From: Longimicrobium terrae
Lineage (GTDB): Bacteria; Gemmatimonadota; Gemmatimonadetes; Longimicrobiales; Longimicrobiaceae
Assembly: GCF_014202995.1 (NCBI RefSeq)
Contig: NZ_JACHIA010000025.1
Coordinates: forward strand, 35,420 to 99,419
Reading direction: 5' to 3'
Length of the DNA: 64,000 nucleotides
Each line of letters starts with the position of its first letter. The stretch's first letter is position 1. Shown here in pieces: positions 27,468 to 36,603 of this stretch. The notes beneath the pieces are model-generated. The model saw nothing but the letters and a program-made list of their open reading frames with translations, was not told where the DNA came from and made no database searches. The translations under genes were made by a program, and so were the position numbers.

Positions 27468-28364
27468 ATGAACACCGCCGCGCAGTTTCTTCCCCCGCAG
27501 CTGCTGGAGCGCCTGGGCGGGCTGGACCTGATCGCCCGCACCGTCGTGCGCGGCTTTCAGTCCGGCGTGCACCGCTCGCCCCAGCGCGGCGTGGGCGAAG
27601 ACTTCGCCAAGCACCGCGACTACCAGCAGGGCGACGACGTCCGCTACCTGGACTGGAAGCTGTACGCCCGCACGGACCGCCTGTACGTCCGCGAGTTCGA
27701 GGAGCGCAGCAACCTGCAGTGCTTCCTTGTCGTCGATGAATCCGCGTCCATGGACTACGCGGAGCCGGGCGGCGTGTCCAAGCACCGCTACGCCGCCTAC
27801 GTGGCCGCCGCGCTCGCGCACATCATGCTGGGCCACGGCGACGCGGTGGGATTGGCCACGTTCGGCGTGGAGCCGCGGCTGCTTCTCGCCCCCCGTTCCC
27901 GCCGCGGCCACCTGCACGACCTGCTGATGCAACTGGAGCGGATGAAGCCGTCCGGCTCCGGCTCCGCCGCGCCCGTGCTCGACCGCGTGGGCGGCGCGCT
28001 GCAGCGTCGCGGGCGCATCGTCCTCATCACCGATCTGCTGGAGGAGGATGGCGGAGACGCCGTGTCCACCGCGCTCGGCCGGCTGCGCGCGCGCGGGGAC
28101 GAGGTCGTGGTGATGCGCGTCCTGACCCCCGCCGAGTCGGGGGAGCGCGCGCCGGGCGCGGGGCTGTTCTACGATCCGGAAAAGCCCGGCGCCGAACTCC
28201 CGGCCACACCGGACGCGGACGCCGGGTACCGCCGCCGCGTGGGCGCCTACTACGACGCGCTGGCGGACCGTCTGCGCGAGCGCGCGGTGGAGTACGTGCC
28301 GCTCACCACCGCGCAGCCGGTGGAAGAGGCGCTGGTGGCGTGGGCCAACGCGCGGCGGGGGTGA
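27468..28364 (+). CDS. DUF58 domain protein (vWA-like)
   Basis: A 298-residue cytoplasmic protein. The DUF58 signature is clear: GEDFAKHRDYQQGDDVRYLD, WKLYARTDRLYVREFEE, and a MIDAS-like VVDESASMDY at about 87-96. It is the usual partner of MoxR ATPases, whose vWA-type domains may be remodelled by the ATPase. It lies downstream of moxR, separated by a 484-bp repeat-filled gap, so it may have its own promoter. The ATG at 27468 starts the family-typical helix QLLERLGGLDLIARTVVRGF. It begins a chain of five closely spaced or overlapping genes. Confidence 0.93.
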   Translation: MNTAAQFLPPQLLERLGGLDLIARTVVRGFQSGVHRSPQRGVGEDFAKHRDYQQGDDVRYLDWKLYARTDRLYVREFEERSNLQCFLVVDESASMDYAEPGGVSKHRYAAYVAAALAHIMLGHGDAVGLATFGVEPRLLLAPRSRRGHLHDLLMQLERMKPSGSGSAAPVLDRVGGALQRRGRIVLITDLLEEDGGDAVSTALGRLRARGDEVVVMRVLTPAESGERAPGAGLFYDPEKPGAELPATPDADAGYRRRVGAYYDALADRLRERAVEYVPLTTAQPVEEALVAWANARRG

Positions 28365-28368
28365 CGGC

Positions 28369-29751
28369 GTGCTGACTCTCGCGGCTCCCGGATTCCTTCT
28401 CGCCGGCCTGCTGGCCACGCTGGTGCCGCTCGCGCTGCACCTTATCCGCCGCCGTCCGCCCATGCGCGCCGCGCTGCCGACCGCGCGCTTTCTGTCGGAA
28501 GACCCGCGCAACGCCATCCGCGTCAGCCGCCCGACGGACGTTCCGCTCCTCCTGCTGCGCATGCTCCTCCTCGCGCTGCTGGGCGCGGCGCTGGCCCGGC
28601 CGTCGTGGATTCCGGCGCGCGAGGGGACGGCGAACGTCGTTCTGCTGGACCGCGGCGCCGCGTCCGCCGCGGAGTGGCCGCGCGCGGTGGCGACGGCGCG
28701 TCAGGCCGTCATCGGCCCCGACGGTGAGCCCGTCGGCGAACTGCTGCTGTTCGACACGGCCGCAGTGCACGTGCCACGCGCTGAACTGACGATGGCGTAT
28801 TTCGCGAAGCTGGCGAGCGACGGGCCGGGGCGGGGACGCTCCGAACTGGCCGCCGGCCTGCGCGCCGTCCCGCTCGCCGCGCGCGACCTGCGCGGCGCGG
28901 ACTCCGTCGCGGTTCGGGTGATTTCCGCCTTTCCGCAGAGCGGATGGTCCGCCGGCCTCGCTCCGCTGCGCCGCGCCGCGTGGCCGGGCTCGCTGGAACT
29001 GGTGCCCCTGCGGATGGGGATGGACAGCGCTTCTTCCGACACAGCCGGGACGCCCCGCTCCGCCGCCGTCATCGCCACCGAGGGCGGACGATACGCCGCG
29101 GCCGCGCTCGGTGCGCTGGGATACGCGGCGCGGACCATCGCTCCCGCGGCATCCGCATCCATTCCCGAAGACGTCATCATCGTGCTGGATGGATCGCCGG
29201 CCGGGCTGATGGATCGCGCGCGCGCCGGAGCGACCGTCGTCTTTGCCGCGGGCGCGGTGGATGGGAATCGCGATCTGCCGTGGACGGGCTCAGCGGCCTC
29301 CGCGTCCGGCGGCGGAACGATGTGGTTCGGCCCGGAACTGCGGATCGGCGGCGCGGCTGGACGTGCGGGTGGCGCGCCTGCATCGGACGCGCACGTCGTG
29401 GCGGCTTGGGATGATGGACGGCCCGCGGCCGCCGCGCGGAAAATCGGACGCGGTTGCGTGGTCGTGGCGGGAACCGCGCTGGAGGGCGGGGAACTGCCGT
29501 TTCAGGCGGAGTACCCCGCCATGCTCGGCCGCCTCGCGCGCGGCTGCGAGGACGCCGCGGCGACGGCGGAGCGGCCGCTGGATTCGGGCGCTCTCTCGCT
29601 GCTGCGCGGAACCGGGGCGCGGACTATCGCCGCCAACCGCCTGGGCGCCGCGGGCGGGGGATTCGCCTTCGGCCGCTGGCTGCTGGCGGCCGCCATCCTG
29701 GCCGCGCTGCTGGAAACGCTGCTCGCCTATCGCCGCAGGACCGCCGCATGA
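28369..29751 (+). CDS. BatA-type protein with N-terminal double-transmembrane domain
   Basis: A 460-residue protein. The N-terminal double-membrane domain is typical of the aerotolerance (BatA) group: APGFLLAGLLATLVPLALHL, a basic loop with RRRPPMRAALPTARFL, then LLLLRMLLLALLGAALARP. A large extracytoplasmic domain of unreadable fold follows, and a final helix (WLLAAAILAALLETLLAY) near the C-terminus. The GTG start lies four bases after the DUF58 stop with GGGGGTGA ahead. Such proteins accompany MoxR/DUF58 in envelope-maintenance operons. The enzymatic role is unknown. Confidence 0.82.
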   Translation: MLTLAAPGFLLAGLLATLVPLALHLIRRRPPMRAALPTARFLSEDPRNAIRVSRPTDVPLLLLRMLLLALLGAALARPSWIPAREGTANVVLLDRGAASAAEWPRAVATARQAVIGPDGEPVGELLLFDTAAVHVPRAELTMAYFAKLASDGPGRGRSELAAGLRAVPLAARDLRGADSVAVRVISAFPQSGWSAGLAPLRRAAWPGSLELVPLRMGMDSASSDTAGTPRSAAVIATEGGRYAAAALGALGYAARTIAPAASASIPEDVIIVLDGSPAGLMDRARAGATVVFAAGAVDGNRDLPWTGSAASASGGGTMWFGPELRIGGAAGRAGGAPASDAHVVAAWDDGRPAAAARKIGRGCVVVAGTALEGGELPFQAEYPAMLGRLARGCEDAAATAERPLDSGALSLLRGTGARTIAANRLGAAGGGFAFGRWLLAAAILAALLETLLAYRRRTAA

Positions 29752-32051
29752 GCACGCTCGCCCACGCTCCGCCATCCACTTCCCGCCCGCTGCGCGCACC
29801 CGCGGACCGGCTGATCGACGGCGTCCGCTCCGCGTGGCGGCGATCGGTGCTGCTCCGCGCGCTCGTCATCGGCCCGGCGCTCTTCGCGTCCGTGGCCGTC
29901 GCGCTGGTGCTGGTCGACCTGCTCATCCCCATGCGCGCCGTGCTGCGCGAGACGCTGCGCTGGCTGCCGCCGCTGCTGGGGCTGGGCGTCGTGGGATACG
30001 CGATCTACCGCGTTCTGAATCCGCCAACTCCGCGCACGTTCGCCCTGCTGGCCGAGGAACGCATTCCCGCGCTGGACAACCGCCTGCTGACCGCGTTCGA
30101 CATGGCGGAAACGGTGCCGGACGGCATCGTGGGCCGCGCGTTCGTGGCGGATGCGGAGCGCCGGCTGCAGGCGGCCGGACCGCGGGGCGTCGCGCCGCTG
30201 AATGTCCGTGTGCCGGTGATTGTCCTCGCCGCGTCGCTGGCCGTCGCCGCGCTCTTTGCCCTCTCCTTTCCCGGCGCCGCGCGGGAAGCGCTGGGCCGGT
30301 GGATGCACCCGGCGGATGCCTACGCCAGCAAGTGGCGCGAGGTCCGCGGCACGACGCTGCCCAACGTGCCGCCCGCGCCCATGCCGATGTTTGACGAGTT
30401 CCGCTGGCGCGTGCAGCCGCCCGCGTACGCCGGACTCCCCGTGCAGGAAGGCCGCGGCGACGAGCCGGTGAGCGCGCTTCCCGGCAGCCGCGTGCGCCTG
30501 CGCAGCCGCTTTCCGGACCGCTGGGACGCCGTGCGCGCCGCGGCCATCGGCGGCGCACCCGTCGCCGTCCGCCGCGAGGGCGAGGAGTGGGTGGTCGACT
30601 ACACCATGCCCGCCGACGCCAAGGGACTCACGCTGGAGGCGGTGGCGGGAGATGAAACGGTGGACCGCCGCGTGGTGCCGCTGATCCCCCTCGCGGACCA
30701 GGCGCCGGACGTCCAGTTGACGACGCCGGACGCCGATCTCGTCTTGGCCCAGCCGAGCGGCCGCCTCACGGTTCGCGCCGGCGCGGGTGACGATTACGGG
30801 GTCGGCGCCTTGTGGCTGCACTGGACGCGCAGCCGGGGAAGCGGTGAATCGTACGAGTTCACCGAGGGCGACTGGCAGTTCACGCGCGTGGCGCGAAATG
30901 GAAAGACCGCGTCCGGCGAGTTTTCCATCGACCTCGCCACGATGGGCTTGCAGGCGGGTGACGTCATGCACATCCGCGCCACGGCCCGCGACCGCAACGA
31001 CGTTACCGGCCCGGGGGAAAGCGTGTCGCGCACGCGCATTGTCCGCATCGCCCGGCCGGACGAGTTCGACCAGGTGAACACGGAACTGGGGCTCCCCTCG
31101 GAACTGCCCAAGGATCCCGTTCTCAGCCAGCGGATGATCATTCTCATGACCGAGCGCCTGGTACGCGACGCTCCCCGCCTGGCCCGCGCGGAACTGCAGT
31201 CGCGCAGCAACGACATCGCGGCCGAGCAGGGCCGGCTGCGCGAAGTGGTGGGCGAGCAGATCTACGTGCGCGGGTCCAGCGGTGCCGTCCAGGGACAGGA
31301 CGTGGACTTCGGCTACCTGGAGTCCGGCGGCGGCGCGGGTCACACGGAAGGCGCCGCGCACGGCTCAGAACCCGCCGCCCCCGAGCGCACGCCGGAAGCC
31401 ACGCTTGAGGCGGCTTCCGAGGCGACGGGGCAGGGCACCATCGACGAGGTGAGCCACAAGCACGACGAGGGCGACCTGCTGGACGTGAACCGCGACCTGC
31501 TCACCCTCCACAATCTGATGTGGAGCGCGGAGGGGCAGCTCAAGCTCATCAGGCCCGACTCGTCGCTGCCGCACCAGTACGAGGCGCTGCGGATGATTCA
31601 GGCCATGCAGCGCGCGGAACGCGTGTTCCCGCGCGGCAACGTCGCGGTGGACCCCATCAACGTGGCCGAGGCGCGCGGGCAGGGAAAGATGGACGACGTG
31701 GGCCCCGTGGCGCGCAGCCGCGGGACGGCGCTGGCCAGCATGGGGCCGCTGTTGGCGGAACTGGACCGGGTGGCGGCGGGATTGGGACGCCGTGCGCCGC
31801 GCCAGTCCGCGCTGGAAGTATCGTCGCTGGCGGCGCGGGCGCTGGAAGCCGGCGCGGACCGCCAGGCCGCCGCGCTGATCTCGCAGGCCTCCGGCGAGGC
31901 GGGCGCGGGGCGCGCGGACCGTGCGCGCGATCTGCTGCGCCGCGCGCGCGGACGGCTCGCGCCCTCCGCCGGGGCGGGCGCACGGCCGCTGCCGTCGACG
32001 GCGGATCCGGCTGCCGCGGAGTACTTCCGGCGCATCGGGAGGGGCGGATGA
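29748..32051 (+). CDS. large membrane protein, DUF4175-like
   Basis: About 767 residues. Two N-terminal membrane helices (LRALVIGPALFASVAVALVL and WLPPLLGLGVVGYAIYRVL) and a third near 165-185 (VIVLAASLAVAALFALSF) precede a long periplasmic region. That region has Ig-like strands (AFRWRVQPPAYAGLP-type segment at about 220, LTVRAGAGDDYGVGALWLHW) and helices rich in Arg/Gln/Ala. This layout matches DUF4175-type proteins found in MoxR operons. The ATG overlaps the preceding stop (ATGA), which fixes the start; the longer open frame from 29454 is a shadow. Confidence 0.75.
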   Translation: MSTLAHAPPSTSRPLRAPADRLIDGVRSAWRRSVLLRALVIGPALFASVAVALVLVDLLIPMRAVLRETLRWLPPLLGLGVVGYAIYRVLNPPTPRTFALLAEERIPALDNRLLTAFDMAETVPDGIVGRAFVADAERRLQAAGPRGVAPLNVRVPVIVLAASLAVAALFALSFPGAAREALGRWMHPADAYASKWREVRGTTLPNVPPAPMPMFDEFRWRVQPPAYAGLPVQEGRGDEPVSALPGSRVRLRSRFPDRWDAVRAAAIGGAPVAVRREGEEWVVDYTMPADAKGLTLEAVAGDETVDRRVVPLIPLADQAPDVQLTTPDADLVLAQPSGRLTVRAGAGDDYGVGALWLHWTRSRGSGESYEFTEGDWQFTRVARNGKTASGEFSIDLATMGLQAGDVMHIRATARDRNDVTGPGESVSRTRIVRIARPDEFDQVNTELGLPSELPKDPVLSQRMIILMTERLVRDAPRLARAELQSRSNDIAAEQGRLREVVGEQIYVRGSSGAVQGQDVDFGYLESGGGAGHTEGAAHGSEPAAPERTPEATLEAASEATGQGTIDEVSHKHDEGDLLDVNRDLLTLHNLMWSAEGQLKLIRPDSSLPHQYEALRMIQAMQRAERVFPRGNVAVDPINVAEARGQGKMDDVGPVARSRGTALASMGPLLAELDRVAAGLGRRAPRQSALEVSSLAARALEAGADRQAAALISQASGEAGAGRADRARDLLRRARGRLAPSAGAGARPLPSTADPAAAEYFRRIGRGG

Positions 32052-32806
32052 AACACGTCCTTTTCCGCCGCGGGGCGCTGGTGCTGATCGCGCTCGCCAC
32101 CGCCGCGCCGAACGTCCGCTCCGCGCCGGCCGTGGCCGTGGCGCGCGGGCCGGCGCCGCTGCCGGTGCAGGCCGCGCCCACCCGCGGGCCGGAGGCGTTC
32201 ACCTTTGCCACGGCGAAGTACGAAAGCGGCAACTGGGACTCGGCGCCGCTCGTGCCCACGAACATCCTCCACTCCGTGGCGCAGTACACGTCCATTCCCG
32301 TTGCGTCACAGGGCGTGCTGGTGGACCTGAGCAGCCCGGAGATCTTCCGCTTTCCGTACCTGTTCCTTACCGGCCACCTGCCGCTGCGCTTCAACCCGCA
32401 GGAAAGCGCCAACCTCAAGGCGTACGTGGAGCGGGGCGGGCTGCTGCACGTGGAAGACCACAGTCATGACATCGATGGCGGCTTTCACAAGACCGCCGTC
32501 GCCGAACTGCGCCGCATCTTTGGGGCGAACTCGCTGCGCAACATCCCCAACAATCACGAACTCTACCGCGCCTTTTTTCTCTTTCCGGAAGGTCCGCCCA
32601 CCACCAGCCACGAACTGAACGGCTGGGGTGACGGGCTGGTGCACGAGAACCTGATGGGGGTGGAAGTCAACGGGCGCCTGGGCGTGCTGTACAGCAACAA
32701 GGACTACGCCTCGGAGTGGAACTTCCACGCGCGCAACAAGCGCTTCCAATCCGTGGATAACACCCGTTTCGGCGTGAACATCGTCGTGTACGCGCTTACC
32801 CGATGA
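32048..32806 (+). CDS. DUF4159 domain exported protein
   Basis: 252 residues with a signal peptide (RRGALVLIALATAAPNVRSAP). The DUF4159 domain is evident: FATAKYESGNWDSAPLVPTN, FPYLFLTGHLPLRFNPQES, LKAYVERGGLLHVEDHSHD and NHELYRAFFLFPEGPPTTSH. The fold resembles class I glutamine-amidotransferase-like domains without a clear catalytic Cys. It overlaps both neighbours by four bases (ATGA), so it is in one operon with them. It is likely periplasmic and part of the same envelope complex. Confidence 0.88.
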   Translation: MKHVLFRRGALVLIALATAAPNVRSAPAVAVARGPAPLPVQAAPTRGPEAFTFATAKYESGNWDSAPLVPTNILHSVAQYTSIPVASQGVLVDLSSPEIFRFPYLFLTGHLPLRFNPQESANLKAYVERGGLLHVEDHSHDIDGGFHKTAVAELRRIFGANSLRNIPNNHELYRAFFLFPEGPPTTSHELNGWGDGLVHENLMGVEVNGRLGVLYSNKDYASEWNFHARNKRFQSVDNTRFGVNIVVYALTR

Positions 32807-34446
32807 AGGCCGCCGCCGCGCTCCGCGCGATCGTGCTCGTCCTTCTTGTCGCCGCGCTGGCGCTTCCCGTATGGCGCACGCGCACCGGCGCGCTCGCCCC
32901 CGCCTGGCTGGCGGACGCGCGGACGCTGGAGGCGCGGAGCGATTCCCTTCTCGTCGGGCGTGCGCCTCCCGCCATCGCACGTGCGTCCACGGAGGCGCCG
33001 ACCGCGCGGGAACTGGAACTGCTGGCCGCCGCTTCCCGCCGCGCGCCGCTCTATGCCGCGCTGCCGCGCAATGCCGCGACCGTGCAGGCGCAGCCGCCCG
33101 CGCGCGCCCTCTCCGGCCGTGCGGCCGCTGTCGGCTTTCGTGTGCACGGTGCGCCGGGGGACAGCGTGCGCGTTCGGGTGGCGGACGAGACCGGCGTGCT
33201 GGACAGCGTCGCCGTGCGCCTGGATCCGTCCGGCGCAGCGAGCGGTGCGTTCCGCGTGCGTCCGCCGCGCGCGGGGTGGCGGGAATGGACGGTGGATGCG
33301 GGCGGACAGACGGTGCGCACCGGGGCATGGGTGGATTCCGCCGAGCCGCCTCGCGTGCTGGTCCGCGCGGGATTTCCGCACTGGGAATCCAAGTTCGTCG
33401 TTCGCGCGCTGGAGGAGTCGGGCGCGGTGGTGGAGACGGCGTTCGATCTGGGCCGCGGGCAGTCCGTGGCGGCTGGGGGAGGGACCGCGACGCCGGAACG
33501 GCTCGCCCGCGTGGACGCCGCAGTCGTGCTGGACGCCACGCCGGTCGGCGAGGGCGAGCGGCGCGTGATGGCGGATTGGGCGGCGTCGCGGGGCGGCGGC
33601 GTTCTTTTAGTCGGCGGGCAGGGCGGGGCGCGGGCGTTCGGCGTGGCGGCCGACGCGGGGCAGGCGCGCGCGGTGGACGGGCCCGCGGTGGCGTGGACGC
33701 TGCCGCCGGAACTCGCCGCGCTCCCCGCGGATCGCGTGCGCTCCGCGGCAACGGTGTACGGCGCGGTGCGGCCTGGCACTGCCGTGGGCGCGACGGCGGG
33801 AGGCGGCGCCGTGCTCGCGCTGCGGCCGCTGGGGCGGGGACGCGCGGCGGCGCTGGGGCTGACGGAAACGTGGCGCTGGCGGATGGAGGCGGGGCGTATC
33901 GTGGAGCACCGGGAGTTCTGGCGCGCGCTGGTGGACTGGCTCGCCTCCGCGCCGCGCGACCCGCTCACGATCCAACTCCCGGAGCCGGTCGCGCCGGCCG
34001 GCGCGCGGCGGGAACTGATCGTCTACGCCGCGCCGGACGCCGCGGCGGAGGTGCCCGCTCTCATCGTCCGCTCGCCCGGTCGTGGGACGGACACGCTGGC
34101 GCTCGCGGCGGACCCGGCGCGCGCGGGCGTGCTGCGCGCCGCCTTCGTCCCCGCGGACACGGGACTGTACACCGTCGCCTTTGCGGGCCGCGGCACGAGC
34201 GCGGCCTTTCGCGCCACCGCCGGCACTGGCGCGGCGGAGGATGGATGGGCGCGCCTAGCGATGATCGCGGGGGCGTCTGGCGGGCGGCTGCTGCCGGCGG
34301 ATTCGTTGCGCGGTGCGATGCAGCGGCTCACCCCCGCAGGCGCGTCGGACGGATCGCGGCTGCCACTGGCGGCGCTGCTCTTTGGCGCCGTGCTGCTCGC
34401 CGCGGCGGCGGAGTGGGCGATTCGCCGGCTGCGCGGCGCGGCGTAG
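32803..34446 (+). CDS. membrane protein with glutamine-amidotransferase-like middle domain
   Basis: 547 residues with an N-terminal helix (AIVLVLLVAALALPVW) and a C-terminal helix (ALLFGAVLLAAAAEWAIRRL) that bracket a soluble region. The middle (about 180-290) resembles a GATase-1/flavodoxin-like fold: VLVRAGFPHWESKFVVRAL, DAAVVLDATPVGEGERRVM, ASRGGGVLLVGGQGG. It is followed by Ig-like strands. No catalytic triad is visible. Start ATG overlaps the DUF4159 stop. Last gene of the MoxR operon; repeats follow directly. Confidence 0.7.
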   Translation: MKAAAALRAIVLVLLVAALALPVWRTRTGALAPAWLADARTLEARSDSLLVGRAPPAIARASTEAPTARELELLAAASRRAPLYAALPRNAATVQAQPPARALSGRAAAVGFRVHGAPGDSVRVRVADETGVLDSVAVRLDPSGAASGAFRVRPPRAGWREWTVDAGGQTVRTGAWVDSAEPPRVLVRAGFPHWESKFVVRALEESGAVVETAFDLGRGQSVAAGGGTATPERLARVDAAVVLDATPVGEGERRVMADWAASRGGGVLLVGGQGGARAFGVAADAGQARAVDGPAVAWTLPPELAALPADRVRSAATVYGAVRPGTAVGATAGGGAVLALRPLGRGRAAALGLTETWRWRMEAGRIVEHREFWRALVDWLASAPRDPLTIQLPEPVAPAGARRELIVYAAPDAAAEVPALIVRSPGRGTDTLALAADPARAGVLRAAFVPADTGLYTVAFAGRGTSAAFRATAGTGAAEDGWARLAMIAGASGGRLLPADSLRGAMQRLTPAGASDGSRLPLAALLFGAVLLAAAAEWAIRRLRGAA

Positions 34447-34504
34447 GTCGGTGGTGGGACAGGTAGCTGGAAAGGATGGATTGAGCTGCGGCGCGTGCGT
34501 CAGG

Positions 34505-34568
34505 GCGGCCCCCACCCGGGCTCGTACTACTCGCCCACCCTCCCCCAAAAAAGACTGGGGGAGGGTTG
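34505..34568. repeat. R2 hairpin repeat, copy 2
   Basis: Same 64-base block as 27050-27113, including the CCCTCCCCC-N10-GGGGGAGGG hairpin; it may terminate the MoxR operon. Confidence 0.8.
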
Positions 34569-34625
34569 TTCGCGACGGAAAGTGCGGCGTGCTTGGCGGA
34601 GATTGGCGCCGGAGCGGGTTCTGTT

Positions 34626-34720
34626 GAGCGAATAAATCCGCCGCTCGAACAGCGGGAACCCCCGACTCGTGGCCGCTGACGCGCCCACGATCGGGGCTTC
34701 AACTGCCGATGCCGCGCGTG
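34626..34720. repeat. GAGCGAATAAATCCGCCGCTC repeat (family R4), copy 2
   Basis: Begins with the same 21-mer as 12959 and continues GAACAGCGGGAACCCCCGACT...GGGGCTTCAACTGC. The inverted counterpart lies at about 46306-46370. Confidence 0.7.
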
Positions 34721-34845
34721 TCGCGCCGAACTTTCAGCCGCGCCGAACGGCTCCCCCTCCCCCGCTTGCGGGGCGAGGGGGCTGGGGGGAGGGGGGAGCC
34801 CGCCGCCGCGCCGAACTCCGCCACCCGCACGGCCCTGGTGTGTGC

Positions 34846-34907
34846 TCCCTCTCCCACATCCGTTCGTGGGAGAGGGTCGTCGCGCGGAGCGCGCGGGGTG
34901 AGGGCCA
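34846..34907. repeat. R3 hairpin repeat, copy 2
   Basis: CCCTCTCCCAC / GTGGGAGAGGG hairpin with the GTCGTCGCGCGGAGCGCGCG tail. The 656-bp gap 34447-35102 contains R2, R4 and R3 and no credible gene. Confidence 0.8.
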
Positions 34908-35102
34908 CCGCCGGCCGCCTGCACTCGACCCGTCTTTCGCACCGAGAATCTGACGCCACCGTACGTTATCCGCCTCCGCCCGCCCTCCGCTCGATGCGCG
35001 GGGTCTGTCCATCATCCGCTGCTACCGCATCAGACACTTGTCTTCCATCAAGGATGATGGAAGATTATCATCATCGCGATCCCCACAGCCGCACCCCGTT
35101 CC

Positions 35103-35798
35103 GTGCCCATAATCAACCGCATCCCGCGGATCGCCGCGCTTGTCCTTATCCCGCTTCTGAGCGCACGGGCCGCGCGCGCGCAGGAAGCACTGCCGCGCGT
35201 GCTGCCGTGGGGAATCACGGGCGCCGAGGCCTCCACGCAACTGCAGGCGGGCGGCGAAATGCGCATCGCCACCACGCGCGCCGGACGGGAGGTGTACGCG
35301 ATTTCCACGAAGACGCCGCTGCAGGCCGTCGCCATTCTGTCGCGCGACACGCTGGTGGGGCTGCTGTACTTTCACGCGGAAAACGGCATCGCCACGGCGC
35401 GCGATCTGTTCGCGCAGGCGCTCACTACGGCAGAGCGCGTGCATGGTCCGCCGTACTGCCGCCGCCCTGACCACGCCGTGTGGGCCCTGGACAGCACCGT
35501 GCTGGAGGTCCGTCTGCGACGGCCACAGGGCGATGGGGCGCGCGGCGCGGAAATCCGCTACACCGGCCCGGGCTACGAGGCGGAGATGGCGCGCCGTGCG
35601 GCAGCGACCGCGGCGGCCGCCGCCGCGGCTCCGCGTCCCCGGCCGCGCTCCGTCACGGGTGGCCGGCGCCTGCTGGGCGTCGCGGCGGATTCCGTCGCGC
35701 CGGACACCATCGCCGCGCCCCCGCCTCCGCAGGTGGAAGCCGCGCCCGCACCCACGCCGCTGGATCCGGTGGCCGCCGCCCGCGCGCTCTGCACCTGA
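35103..35798 (+). CDS. exported protein of unknown function
   Basis: 231 residues with a signal peptide (IAALVLIPLLSARAARAQ). The first 130 mature residues look folded (VLPWGITGAEASTQLQAGGE, LVGLLYFHAENGIATARDLF, DHAVWALDSTVLEVRLRRP). The rest is a low-complexity Ala/Pro/Arg tail. The GTG at 35103 is the first usable start after a run of stops; no strong ribosome site is visible. Alone between repeats and a terminator. Not recognised. Confidence 0.6.
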   Translation: MPIINRIPRIAALVLIPLLSARAARAQEALPRVLPWGITGAEASTQLQAGGEMRIATTRAGREVYAISTKTPLQAVAILSRDTLVGLLYFHAENGIATARDLFAQALTTAERVHGPPYCRRPDHAVWALDSTVLEVRLRRPQGDGARGAEIRYTGPGYEAEMARRAAATAAAAAAAPRPRPRSVTGGRRLLGVAADSVAPDTIAAPPPPQVEAAPAPTPLDPVAAARALCT

Positions 35799-35820
35799 TC
35801 GCAAAAATGTTCTGATGACA

Positions 35821-35855
35821 AACGGGGCTGCATCCGATGTGGATGCAGCCCCGTT
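35821..35855. terminator. bidirectional terminator
   Basis: 15-bp perfect stem (35821-35835 / 35841-35855, loop GATGT). The minus side reads into TTTGTCATC. It separates convergent genes at 35798 and 35888. Confidence 0.8.
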
Positions 35856-35887
35856 CCCGTCATCGGCCGAAAAACACCAGTCGTGGA

Positions 35888-36403
35888 TCAGCGGCCGTTG
35901 CTGTCGTTGAACGTGCCGCCGGTCGCGGTTCCGCCGCCCGCGTTGCCGCCGGTTCCCGCGTCCAGCCCCAGCTGCCGGGGAAAGACGTCCGGGTCGCCCA
36001 GCCCGCTCGTGCCGCCGCCGCCGATGTCGTTGGAGGCCAGGCCGGCGTCACCGTCCGGGCCGTCCTGCAGCCCGCTTCCCGCGTTGCCGTCCGTCTCCGA
36101 CGCGCCCGCGTGGCCCGCTGCACCCTGCGTGTGGCGGTGGTGCGTGGCACCCGCGTCGCCGTGCCCCGGCGCGTCCAGCTCGCCCGCGGCGTCCGCGTTG
36201 TTGGGATGATCGGCACCGTCGTCGGCGGGTGCGCCGCCCAGGTCGCGCCCGCCGGCCCCCCCGCCGTATCCGCCCAGATCACCGCCACCCGCGCCCGAGG
36301 CGCTGCCGCCCAGGTCGCCGCCGCCCTGCGGAGCCGCGCCGCCGCGTCCGCCTCCGAAGCCCTGCCCTTCGTCGCCGCCGATCTGATCGCGTTCCTGCTG
36401 CAT
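35888..36403 (-). CDS. glycine-rich low-complexity protein
   Basis: 171 residues dominated by Gly, Asp and Ala with short recurring GGDLGG / GGRDLGG units. It starts MQQERDQIGGDEG. The second ATG (36403) has GGAGG six bases upstream; the first (36409) touches it. There is no signal peptide or membrane helix. The composition suggests an intrinsically disordered protein. The strong ribosome site and a terminator at the end support a real gene, but similar composition could arise by chance in GC-rich DNA. Confidence 0.55.
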   Translation of the reverse strand: MQQERDQIGGDEGQGFGGGRGGAAPQGGGDLGGSASGAGGGDLGGYGGGAGGRDLGGAPADDGADHPNNADAAGELDAPGHGDAGATHHRHTQGAAGHAGASETDGNAGSGLQDGPDGDAGLASNDIGGGGTSGLGDPDVFPRQLGLDAGTGGNAGGGTATGGTFNDSNGR

Positions 36404-36603
36404 CGTCATCCTCCGGTGATGGGTTCAGGCGGCGCGGGCTACGCAAGTTGTTCGCCCGCGGGGACGCGCTCTTCGTCATCTGGAGACGGGGTGATCGCGC
36501 GACGGGCGGTTCGCCGTCCGACGGCGGCGGGAACCGATTCCCACTCGCCCCGCCGCCTCCATCCGCCCATATTGCCGCGCCTGTCCCCCAGCCTGGAGTC
36601 GGC

